A stretch of 64,000 bases of DNA from Dicaeum eximium (taxonomy: Eukaryota > Chordata > Aves > Passeriformes > Dicaeidae). Positions 10,948 through 22,345 of the stretch are shown here, piece by piece. Under the pieces are notes generated by a model that worked only from the letters and a program-made list of their open reading frames with translations, was not told where the DNA came from and searched no databases. The stretch spans positions 1 through 64,000 of the forward strand of contig VWZP01005658.1 of assembly GCA_013396995.1 (NCBI GenBank), read 5' to 3'. The position numbers and the translations under genes are program-made. Within the stretch, counting starts at the first letter, position 1; the number at the start of each line of letters is the position of its first letter.

Positions 10948-13364
10948 GTAATGTTCCTACCTGATGCCTTTATGCCTGCCCCTTGTGACTGGTATTTGTT
11001 CAGGCTGAACAATCATTTCTGTTAAATAAATGGTACATATCAAAGCACTGGTTTTAGTAACTTGTAAGAGAAAGGCTGGGTATTAGGCCTAAAGTAGCTT
11101 TGAGAGAGCTCAGAGCACCAGTGTCTCTCATCCATCCATCTCTTCCAGGAGCACTTCAGATTCCCTGTGCTTCTAGAGAAACCATTTCTCACTGTCATGT
11201 CTGGACAGCCCTAACCTCAGAGGTGCTCTGGACTTTGCTTTCTTAGGGTGGCTATTTCTGTCACAGAAGAGTTCCTGGTAGCTTGCCATGCTTTCTCTCA
11301 ATAAATCTTCACATATCCAATTTTTATAAGCTTTTTCTCCATGTTAAGTGTTGAGCAATCTAATATTACATCATTTGTACTGAGTGTTCACTGTCACCAA
11401 GAACAGAGAACTGCCTACTGGGTATTATTTCCTTCCAGAGGCAAACAAAGACATTTTTATTAAGCCTGAGTGTTTCAGTCAAATACAGCAAGTCTGACCC
11501 CAGCTTTCCACACATGTGTAGGACCAGTGTCAGTCAGCCACCAAACACCACACATCTCCCTTGCCTTTCAGGAGTGGTCTGTTCACACTTGCAGAGCAAC
11601 ACAGGACAACTGAATTCCAGTTCAGCAGCATTTAGAGTCCAGTTTGCATAGAAATAAATAATCACCCAAGCATCAAAGACAGAGAGTCAGAGCCCAGTAC
11701 CCATACACTGTATTCAAGATGCACAGAACCTTGCTGGTCTCTTCCTGTGATCATTAGGATTGGCTTGTTCTAAGACACTATTATTAAACAGATTGAAGGT
11801 ACATTACATCTCTGGTAATGACCCTCATACCTTCAAGACTCGATTTCGAGTTTCCTGTTCTCACTCACCACATCTCTTGGCACTGGCATGGCAACTGTGT
11901 GCCCAGAAGTGGCATCTCTGCACACATGTGGCCAGCTGCTTACCAGATGGACTTGGACTGTGCTCCCAGGTGGGACACACAGGTCCCTCAGAGCAGCTGA
12001 CTCCTACTTTTATGAAGTTGCTGTCAAAACAGTGCAGTACTAGAGCAGCAGGAGCTAAAAGCCAATTCCAAGTAATGAAGACAAAACTGAGCTTATGGAT
12101 CACTCAAGCAGTGCCAGCAGCTCCTTTGATTCTGCATCCGTCTTTCCTAAACATGCTGCATTCAGCAATTCACACCTAAGGCTAAAACATTTCTTTGCTT
12201 GTACAGCCCTCTTGCCAAGTATCCCTTATATTTTATTACCAATTCATGTTATTTGGATTGTTATTCCCTTGGTTTGACTGGCTGCCTCCCAGCTGCCTCT
12301 GACACCAACAGAGATGAAGTGGGGGAAACAAAAGCAGCAGATATCCTTCCTTCAGTCCCCACCACACTCACTGCCTTGCACTCACTGCTCCATCCCCAGA
12401 CCTCAGTCCTCTCTCCATCCTTTCTGGATCTAGAGAGTGGTAGAACTACCACTGCTACCAAGTGGGATGGTAATGGCTAAATGCCATTTTCTTCTTAATT
12501 CTTTATAACAATCTCCATTGGAATATTTAAAAAAAATCAAAACTAAAAAACAACAACAACAACAAAAAAAAAACCCCAAACAAATACCAACCAAAAAATT
12601 TCACAAACCAAACCAAGTCAGCCAAATTCCATTGTCCTCAACAAATCTCCTTGTCCTCAAGCTCTTCAGATTTTGCCTTTTGGTGCCCATTTAACACAGA
12701 CTCCCTTAATGCTGGCAATTATCATGGATTTTGCCGTGTCTGACTGGAAATCTCTAAGCAGTAATTTGAATATCAGGCACTTTAAGATACATCATGACAG
12801 CACCATCTCTATTCACACTTCTCCAATATGCCCTTGATAAATCATCTACTATATTTTCAACTCCTTTTCTGGATTGGCATTCAAACCTTCACTTGGTATT
12901 TCTGGAGTGTTAACAGCTGTCTCCCTATTCCTGGTGAATGCTTAGTGAAGGTTCTTGAAAATAATCTCAAACACCCAGTGATCTGTTCCTAGGGCTGCTC
13001 AGGTTTTCCATGGATGCAGTGTGGATACCATGAGGGGCACTGCTGTGGCAGTCACCCCTTGTGACACTGGTATCTGGGTTTGCTGAACACTGCTTGAGAT
13101 TAGAGATACACTTATGAGAGACAATGCAGAGGTGGCATGGGAGATAAGCTGCAACATAAAAAGAGCAGATGGGGAACTGAGGCACGCTTGGCTTTCAACC
13201 AAATATGCAGAGCATGCTCTATATAAAATACGAGAGAACGAGGAGGTGGCACTGAAAACCCTTAAATCTGTCAAAGGAGAAAATAATAACAATTCTGGAT
13301 TATTAACAATGACCCATTTCACAACGCAGGGGAAAAAAAAAGAAACCCTCCAGTGGCCAAAGAT
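10948..13364. other. Non-coding stretch with an A/CAA-rich low-complexity tract
   Basis: No gene seen. A low-complexity tract at about 12,536-12,600 contains CAA repeats, an A-run and an ACCCCAAAC motif. Frames up to 139 codons (11,760-12,179, plus) have no recognisable features and overlap shorter ones. Confidence 0.45.
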
Positions 13365-13505
13365 TTAGCTAGTTCTTTGGGGACTTGGGTTCAGTCCCTG
13401 ACCTGTGAACAAACTCTCATTCCAACTCTAGGAAATCACTTCATTTGCTTTCACCTACCTCCCTGTCTGTAAAATGGGAATAGTGACATTTCTTTACTGT
13501 GGTGC
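13365..13505 (+). mobile_element. MIR-type SINE, fairly complete relic
   Basis: The order of motifs follows MIR in sense orientation. A tRNA-derived box-B-like GGTTCAGTCCC lies at 13,388-13,398. A degraded middle resembles the CACTTACTAGCTGTGTG region. The core TCTGTAAAATGGGAATAGTG is at 13,465-13,484. Ancient MIR/CORE-SINE copies are known from amniotes generally, so this is an old insertion and not a live tRNA gene. Confidence 0.62.
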
Positions 13506-16500
13506 CAGACAGCAAGAGTTTGGAGCACGGAGATGCTCAGATGTCACAGAGTCTACTACTGCTCCTAAAAAAGTTGAATATTCCTCATCTTTATGAGTGG
13601 GGTTTTTTTGTGCATGCAACAGAGGGTAGCTAGCAAAATGAAACAATTAGTTCTGTGACATTTTCAGCTGCCTAATGAGTTTCTCTTCTGCTTGTCACAC
13701 AAGTATTTCAGAATTGGAGCTTGTGTTACCAGTTCTCAATATTTTATGCTTTTTCAGCCTGAAATTGAACAGCTGTTTCAATATTGCAGTTGGAGCCAAC
13801 ATATTCCATATAGACTTGCTTCAGTATGTTGCCATTTTTTAAAACCTTTGCCATGCCTCTTTGCTTTTCATGGCTTGATCGTGGCTATCTCTTCATTAGA
13901 AATCTGGCAGTTGAGCTTTTCTCCTACAAATGTGTGAACTGAGTTTGTTTTAATGTCAGTCAGAATAATTTCTCAGAAAACTCAGGTTTCTGTCCCAGCA
14001 CTTTCCCCCCACTCTACCAAGCTGCACATCATGTGCTTGTTAGTCAGTTTTCCACAAAAATACCACAAAAGTAATGCACAATAGGGCTCTTTCCAGCCTT
14101 TCTCTTCTCTTTCTAGGTTCTTTTACTTCTCTTTCTAGGTTCAAGAAGGAATTGTATTTATCACATGTGTTATTGGAGGGCTGCCTTTTTTTTGATCCAG
14201 ACCTTGTTTCCTGGAGCTGGTCCAGAAAAAAAATTCCTTATGACAGCTCTATATGCTATTGTTGTTAGCATTATTCTCTCAAGAGTACTGTACTGCATTG
14301 AGGATAAGCCTCCTTTTTACTGCTGCTGACACATTAAAAATCCATCTGGTGGGATCTATACTCTGAAACTGGCCTTTTTCTCCTGTCCTGAACTGATCTC
14401 CCACTTAGGTTCCTTCTCCTGACTTTACCAGCCCTGATGACAAGGGACATAAGAGTCTTGCTTCCTGCTATTAGAAATCATTACAATGCCTGTGTAGATT
14501 TTAAAATTAAACTGACATTATCTTTGTCACCTGTACATAGATGGATATTCTTTCGAGCTTTTCATCCCTGCTGTTGCACATCCCACAAGAAGGAGTCGGT
14601 TTCTCTGTTGGAAGGATTCCCTGCAGCAGATCCATCACTGTCCAGGGCTGGAACACACCTGCAGATTATTATCTCTGAAAAGCTTTCAGTCACATACTTT
14701 GGGCCACTTGAAACAGATTTTTTTTAAAATACAGTATTTAGGACAAAGGAAAATATACCTTTGGATTTGATAGTACTTGAAAGTACTATGATGGAAATGG
14801 AAAGAAGTACCTCTTGTGTGAGCCTTCCTTCACTGCTGGATGCCCTTTTCCCTTGGCTCCTGCTTTCTGCTGATGGGGACCCAGCTGTCCCACGAGCCCT
14901 GCCTGCTGAGCCTTCTCCTACCACCCTGGGGCTCCGGTGTCAGCCCAGCACCCAGGCCATGGTGTCCCACACCTGCCCAGGGCTCAGCCAGGCACAGAAA
15001 GGGTTAAAAAATTGTGAGGGATTTCTCTTCGAGACACGGGAAGGACTCAGAAAACGGAAACCAGGCTGAATTTAAACTGAGGACCTCATTCTTCTGCCAA
15101 GCCATTCGGTTTCTTAATCAACTGGGGCCTTGTTCCACAGTCAGTCTTCAGAGGCTTCAGAGAGTGGTTCTGACAAATCTGTGAGGGGACACCCACAAAG
15201 GATGTCTTTTCTGTGCCTCTCTACCTAGAATGTGCAATGCTGGGGACAGGGCTGCCCTCAGTGGTGCTTCTGTCCCCTGCAGCACAATGCACAATGATGC
15301 TATAGGATACTTCCACTGCTGAGCTCCTGCTTATTTAAATATGCATTTAATTAAGCAAAGTACTGGAGGAAATTAAGCAAGGAGCTTTCCCAGTGGTACT
15401 TCTCCTCCTTCCTAGGAGAAAATCTTTCTCAGGTTTCGGAAGTGCTGCAGTCTGCTCCCAGTCAGACCTTTCTTTCTCTCATTAGCTGTGCAGTCCTGTT
15501 GCTTACTAGATTTCTAGCTTCTAAGGAAAATATTCCTCTTTTTTTTTTCTTCTCAGTCTAGTAATGCTTTAAATGATTTCTGAGAACTACACTTTTATTA
15601 CTCATTATTATCAAGTCAGGAGGAAAAAAAATACATAATAGCAGAAATCTGATTATTCTGGGAAACTTTGAAATTCCCTTCTCCCGTGGTGTTCTTTGAT
15701 GTGCCTATTAAATAAATAATGATTTTTACATCTAAGGTTTATCTTACAGTGCAAATACACCATTATCCTCAATGTAAAAACACTCTTCATTGTTAGCCAC
15801 CGTAAACATGGGCTGAAGCTGTGACTGAGGAGTGCTTGAAGCTGACCTGCCCAGGTATGGGGCAGTGCAGTTTTTTCACATTAACAACTTCTGAAGGAGA
15901 AATGGGCCATGGAGGCAGAGGCACTGCAACAGGGGGAGGGAAAGAAGAGGTTAGATCAAAATAGAAATGTCATGCAGGCAAAAAGAAACTAGCAGGCACT
16001 CTAAAGACAGAAACACATCTGATTAGAAACAGAATATGAGCCTTTTCATAAGATTTTTCAATCACACCCTCAGGCACTTTGTATGACAGCGGGAAATAGG
16101 ATGACATTTCTGGAATGGTACAGAATTAAAAATAATAATACAAAAAGATCAGAGTTTACTGGAGAAGCAACTCACTAAAGACTTCAGCAGTGGCACATGG
16201 AGGACATTATGTAAAGCCACAAAAAATAATGTATTTTTATGTATTTTCTTGGTGTGATAATGGCTTTTACTGTTAAGTGTGCAGTCTGGAGTCCAGCACT
16301 GCTCAGTCCCTGTTCAGCTCTCTTCAGGTCTGCCAGGACTTGTGCTCTGTGCCAGTGATTGTTCCCCTCACTGTCCCCCTGGGAGGCTGGGAATTTGCAG
16401 CCTGGGATGGAGCTGTGCTGCTGTGGGCAGGGGCAGGGCCAGGCTGCACATCCTGAGCTGCCACAGGAGCTCCTGTAGAGCCCCCACTGCAGAGGAGCAA

Positions 16501-18835
16501 TCTTGTGCTCTGATAGCAAGGCCCTGTGCAACAGATTGCTGGAAACTGGGAACTTACCCTGGCAGAATGCTGCTGTTCCACTTGTTTCCCAAAACAAATG
16601 TCCATTTTCAGAAACCAGAGGTGATAAACCTGGGAAGTGTTTACACCTGGAATGGAAAAGCTGTGTTTAAAATGAAGGCATAAGAAGAGCAGTGATGAAA
16701 GAGTGTTTATTTTGGGTTGTGAGCCCCAGCCCCTCTCCAACCCTTCCCATCCCTGTCCTGAAACAGGAGCAAAGAATAGTAAAGGAAATGGAAGTGAGCT
16801 GTGCTCAGTAATAAAGTGAATGTGAGAGAGCTCCAGAGCTCCTTCCTGGCCTCCACACTGTTCACCTGTATAAATATATCAGCAAGCCCCATCACACCAT
16901 CCTTGGCTGGTTGGTTTCTTCCAAGTGGTATTTCCAAAAGAAGGCTCCTCGTTTTGCAGTCATGCTTACTGGAGCTTGGTGCAAGGCTCCAGGTTTTGTG
17001 TGCTTCCTACATGAAGCAGCTAAGAGAAGCTTCAATGGATTTCTGATGTTTAGTCTGCTGAGCTGCTGGATCCAGTTCAGCCCTGAGCATTATTCACTTC
17101 TGTGCTGTCCAGTTTCTTTTTACACAATCCAGTCTAAGTGAAGGCTACCAAACAGAGCAGCATTTCTCCTTCAGCCCTACCAGATGGAGCCTCCTAGGTC
17201 AGATTCCTGTATGCATAGTTATGGCCTGACACAAACTGAGCCTGCAGTGAACCATCTGCTTTGTACTGGGAGAACAACAAGGTCTGAGTCAGCCTTACAG
17301 CTCGGGGATACCCAGAGGCAAGAGAAAGGAGAGGGTGGGAGTGCACACCTGGGGTGTGAGGAGGCCACCTCTGCTGGAAGCAGCTTGCATTTAAATGGGA
17401 TTAAGCTTTCCATGAATCTACACCCTTGTTACATGGGATTTAGCTTCCAGGCCACTCTTAGTCATCACAGTTTGCAGAGTCCCTCCCAGAGGCTGCTCCA
17501 CAAAGCTGTGCCACAGCACACCATCATTTCCAGCACTTCTGCCTCCCTGTCTGGCCTGGAAGCTGATGGAAGGGCTTCTGCATGTCAGCCTCATTAGTTC
17601 CTTACCAGTCAGGGCAGCCAGAGCTGAGGAGACCCCTCCAACACTCAGACTCAGGGATGCAGATGCCAAGGGAAGCCTTGGCCCTGGGCTCTGTCCCTGT
17701 CACAGCCCAGCAGCTGTGGCAGGAGTGACCAGCCCAGATGACATTGCTGCTGCCCTTCACTCAGCACCAGCCCAGCTCCAGACAAACATGTTTAGCATCT
17801 CCAGAGCAAGCCGTCATTATATCCTGAGCACCACAAAAAGCCACAGGCAGGTAAATTAACACAGAACAAAAATTAGTTCCAGTCTGTGTGACTTGCCAAA
17901 CTGCAGTTGGTTTCATGTCCTCAATAGAATTCAAACATGATAGCAGTTCCCAGCACAACACAAGACTTAGAAAAAGCCCTAAACCTGGCAGGGTTGGCAG
18001 TTCCTGGCAGGTTACAGGGAATGGCAGTTCCTGGTGTCTCAGAGGGTGAACTAATCAAATTACACAAGAGGGAGAGGGTGGCAGTGCTCAACTTTCACCT
18101 TTTCTGAACTGTTGCAATTTTTCCAGGAAGGGTGTTGCTTCTTTCAAGAAATCCACTCATCTGTAGACTGACATAGTGAAAGTGCTTGCAGGTACTTTTA
18201 AGAAGCAGCCATGGGGCACACGTGTGGTTCTGAGCCCCAAGCCTGCTGAGCAGCCTTGCTTCTCCTTTTCTTTACATCTGTGGCCAGGCATGGTAGCACT
18301 GTCCCAGTTCAGTAGAACTTGTGAGCACGCCCAGAGCTTTACCCAGCTGCTTTGGCTGCAATTCTGTCACTGGGTAAGTGAACTAAAATCGATGTCACTC
18401 TGCTCCTCTCCTTGCCCTGGCACTGGCTGCATGCTCCTGTCTCTCCTCCTTACCCCAGTGGTGATACTTGTCTGACCCCTGGAGCTGAGTGGAGCTCCAG
18501 CCACCAACTGGGCAGAAAACTAACCCCACAAGGAAAAAGGAATATGTTTTTGCTGGTTGAAACCATATCCATAAACCCAAAACTGATCTGAACCCTCTTT
18601 AAGACAGTTTCAAATGGTTACTGTAAACTTAGGCTCCTCTTGTATTTATCATTCTGCAAGACGTCAGATATGTTTCACAACCACTGTTAAATTTTTGGAA
18701 ACATAAGTGTATCTAAAGACCTTGTTCTTCAGGAAGTCTTTCTTTCTTAACTCAGGGGAAAAAAAACCCCAAATCTGCTTCTAGGAATTTCTTTTTTGAA
18801 GCATTTTCAGGAAACAGAAACTTACAACATTATTA
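13506..18835. other. Non-coding stretch, no gene seen
   Basis: Mixed AT-rich DNA. The segment 15,000-15,125 keeps several CpGs and could be a conserved element. Splice-like pairs occur (for example an acceptor near 18,290 with a GTAAGTG donor near 18,372) but the enclosed frames are featureless. Overlapping frames of 134-138 codons at 16,180-16,740 on both strands are not supported as coding. Confidence 0.4.
14104..14142. repeat. Two-copy tandem duplication, 22-bp period
   Basis: A 17-bp block CTTCTCTTTCTAGGTTC occurs at 14,104-14,120 and again, identical, at 14,126-14,142. Confidence 0.9.
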
Positions 18836-18909
18836 CCCCCCCCCCCCAAACAATGAAAAACAAAGAAAAAGAAAAAGGAAAAAATAAAAAAAGAGAAAGA
18901 AGAAAGAAA
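18836..18909. repeat. C12 run followed by a purine (A/G) tract
   Basis: Twelve C at 18,836-18,847 are followed by about 60 bases that are almost entirely A and G. It is low complexity, and length error in assembly is likely. Confidence 0.9.
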
Positions 18910-20945
18910 ATTTCAGTTGAAGAAGCAAAAATCTTGGATAATTTCTCATAGTCTTTTACTGGAATCCAATAAACACATTACCAAATTACACTGTATATTT
19001 TACTAGGCCAACTTATCTCTGTGTGTATTAGAGGCACAGCATGAAGGAAAACAATAAAAAATATTAACCTCCTTTGTATAACTCAGTAGAGTTATAAAAG
19101 ATCTAATTGAATAAACTACATTTGACAAGAACAAATGGTGACATCTCCATTTAATGTTGTCTTTTTGGCTTCCTGACAAAGAAAAGCTTAAGGAACCATG
19201 AGTTTTGTTTCCTAAGGGCAAGTTCTTCTTCTTGTATCAACTCAGCAATCAATAATAAAGTATGAGCATAAGCACTTTTAACTTATGAACTGAATACTTT
19301 GAGTGAGTTTAATAGTTTAATCTTACGCACGTTGCTGTGTGTTTATTTTTGTGGTACTGCATAGATCTGCTTAATGGAAAATACTGCATTAAAGCAGCCA
19401 TATATGTAGAAAAACAGAAAAGGGATAATTAAGACACAGTGAAATGAACACTGTGCTGATTTCTTGTAAGTAGAAGAGCACCATTACCTTGAGGGGGAGC
19501 AAACCCCCAAACAGGGAGCTCGCACTGATATCACCTCTCAGCAAAAGAGCACCAGATGACCAGGCTCCCTCTTCCCTGACCATCATTTGTCACTCTTCTT
19601 TTTCCCTCAGAGAGTAGAGCTCAGCACTCCTGAGTTTTGGCACTTGGCTTAGGTGCACTTTTGAAGCCAGTTGCCAATTGTGGTTTGTGCAGCACATCCC
19701 CTCCCAGTCACCACCCCAGTGCATCTGCAACTTGCCTGGAGCTGGGAGTCAGCCAGGAGGGGTTATGTGTGTTGGTTTAAGCTGACCTAGAAAGGGCTCA
19801 CCAACAATAACCCTTGTCTATAAAAATACCACTCCCATTTGTCTCTGGGAATAAGGAGTGGACTTCACGAGGCTATCGTGGAGTGAATCACTGCTGTCCA
19901 TTACTCACAGCTGAAATTGGATGTGACCTGCTCCTGCTGTCAGGGAGAGCTTGGCTTTTCCCACCCAGCTCTCATTCAGAGCTGAGAAGGGTTTTCACTG
20001 TGTGTATTTCTCCTGTCAAAGCCACGCTCTTTCACTTTGGACTATTGATGTTAGGCACAGATGGGCTTCTGGTTGCCATGCAGGTGATAATATTCCAGTG
20101 AGTTCCAGTTAATATTAAATGGAAAGTGGCTCAATCTGCATGTCTCTCTGGAAACAGCAAAGCAACCATCTTGGGAATCAATACTGATAATACTCTGAAT
20201 GTAAAGCGAAAAAATAAACACAGCAACAAAGAGCACATGTCATGTGGTGACTCCAGTAGCTGTTAAGAAGCTGTAAACTCATGCAACAGGAAAAGCAGGA
20301 CGTTTAAAAGAGAGACAATTCTTCAGAAGTGTATTCTAATTAACACCATGCATTCATTATCAGATTGCAGATCATCTATACATAGCCTCGAGCTTTACCT
20401 GCCAAATCCACGTTCTGGTGTAGGTGAGCACCACGGGCAGGACCAGCACACAGGAAGAACAGGCAGACCCAGGCCAGAGGCCATGTAGATCATGGATGTC
20501 CTAGGAGCATTCAGGGGCTGGAGAGAGCCCTCTGACTTCCCTTTGTCAAGGCAAGCCCACATTTGCAGTATTGGATGTGGGGTTTTTGTTGTTCTTGGCC
20601 TATGAAAATGTGATGAGACAAAGCAGCAGGCAAGGAGGATTAGTTTTGTAATTCTATCTCAACCCACATCACACACAACGAAGAAAAGAGATACCTGCTC
20701 ATTGAGCTGCTTCAAGCAAGGATAAAGTGCTCATGACCATGTGTGGGCTCAAATAGCTCACATGGACCTTTCCTTTTTCAGAGAAGTTTAACTTCTCAAC
20801 ATGGTTACACAGTCAGTAATTCATGGCAAACTGTATTATCTAGCATTTCTACACCAGCCAAACTGAGGTCTCAGATAGCCTGCTCTGCTTCATTAGTGTC
20901 AGCTTTCCTACTTCTAATTTATGGAGGAAAGCTGTTCAGGAAAGC

Positions 20946-21068
20946 CTAGAATTATGGTCCCTTCCAACCCAGAGTGGCCTGGGTTGGAAAGGACCCTAAA
21001 GACCATCTAAGTCCCAACCCCCCTGCCTTGGGCAGGGACACTTTTTACTAGACCAGGTTGCTCAAAGC
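20946..21068 (-). mobile_element. Truncated CR1 LINE, 3' end, with foldback tail
   Basis: On the plus strand the run GGGTTGGAAAGGACC, then GACCATCTAAGTCCCAACC, then CCCTGCC..GGGCAGGGACA and CTAGACCAGGTTGCTCAAAGC, is the reverse complement of the avian CR1 3' end. The copy is 5'-truncated to about 90-120 bp, as most CR1 copies are. At the 3' end the normal tail is replaced by an inverted copy of the terminal bases: 20,956-20,971 pairs with 20,980-20,995 in 15 of 16 positions across an 8-nt spacer. Confidence 0.87.
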
Positions 21069-21639
21069 ATATGGAGAGTATTTTTTTTAGCTCGCTTTAT
21101 ATTACCAGTAGCCTGACTTCTGCTAAGTATTTAGTTAAAATAGATTTAATCAACTCATCAAAACAGAGGATTGTTTGAATCAAGACAGCTGGTGTCTCAT
21201 CATACAAGCAGGATTCTGTTTCATTTAAACATGAGCGTGTGTATGTGTACGTGCAAGAAAATAAAAAAAAAATTGCTGTGTTCTAAACAAATTTAAAGCA
21301 AGCAAAACCCACAGGAGACAGAACTAGGAAAGACATCCTGTGGCTGGTTTGAATCTGAACCAAGAGAATTGCATTTTGGCCTTAGTTCATCAATGTGCTT
21401 ATCCCAGAGCAAAAGTCCATGTTTCATCCTAAGCTTCTCAGTGGAGGACAGCAGTGAGATTTTGGACACAGGTGAAAGATAAAACATGTAAAACCACTGA
21501 ACAGCTGGCAGTGCTGGGGCAAACCCTGGGTCAGGGCTGGTGCTGAGCCATAGCGATTCCACTGGCCTGGATGCAGCTCCTCTGAGGCTGGAGGCAGGCA
21601 GCCCACTCCTTTCCTGGTGAGCAGGGCAGCATCTTCATT
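21069..21639. other. Non-coding stretch, no gene seen
   Basis: AT-rich sequence, then mixed sequence. Frames of 77-89 codons on the minus strand are featureless. Confidence 0.45.
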
Positions 21640-22345
21640 ATCCGCAGGCAAAAACACAAGAGAGGGATGTCACAAACTAACCGGGAATGTAGAAACAATT
21701 TGCGCATCACTTAGCAGAGCGAAGGTAAACAGCACATGAGCGATTGCAGTCCTTGAGGAAGGGAAAACAGAGAACAACGTTGTCAAAGCTTAAGTAAAAC
21801 ACAAATGAGAGTGTTTGTGTGTTCCCTGATCTGCAGCCTCAGCTCTGCAGCCGACTTACGCAGGCTCACCCCTCGCCACGGCAGTGAGACAAGGAAAATC
21901 ATGTGCTCAGCTCAATATGCCCTGATTTAATGCCCTAGAAATCAACTAAATCTTTAGTATTTCTTTTTTATAGTTTGCAATTTCAGTTGGACCCAGATCA
22001 CTTTTTCAAAAAGATCATCACGGTTTTACCTTTTCTAGTAACAGTGGAGTTATTATGGATGCAAATTATCACATTATAGTCGTTGCCACGGAAATAAACT
22101 GCAATGTTATAAGCACAAAAATAAGGAGCCTGCTGCAAAAGAAGATGTGGCAGCCACAGCTTCAGGGAAGTGCTTTTTTGGTAGCAAATGATGAACCAAT
22201 TGCTCCAAACCTCTTGAGCTACAGGAGGTAATCCAGCAGCCCCATTTTGCATTTTTATAGGACTGTGCATAAAGCCGCAAGTAATTTTAGAATCAGAGTG
22301 CCACCTACCCCATGGCTTGAGGTTAAAGGGGAGTTTTGTCATACC
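21640..22345. promoter_or_regulatory. CpG-retaining block, probable conserved non-coding element
   Basis: Many CpGs persist (TCCGCAGG, AACCGGG, TTTGCGCATC, GAGCGAAGG, GAGCGATTG, AACGTTG, GCCGACTTACGC, GTCGTTGCCACGG, AGCCGCAAG) in otherwise CpG-poor DNA. Few frames are open and no domain is visible, so the constraint looks regulatory. A weak plus-strand exon-like pair (acceptor ending CCGCAG near 21,645; donor GCGAAG|GTAAAC near 21,728) is noted but not called. Confidence 0.38.

Noticed and set aside
13388..13398. Possible tRNA gene (box-B-like GGTTCAGTCCC)
   Set aside because: No matching A box or cloverleaf; the motif lies in the tRNA-derived head of a MIR relic.
18290..18372. Plus-strand exon-like pair (acceptor TCTGTGGCCAG, donor GTAAGTG)
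   Set aside because: Splice signals are reasonable but the segment has little CpG retention and no frame of interest; too weak to call.
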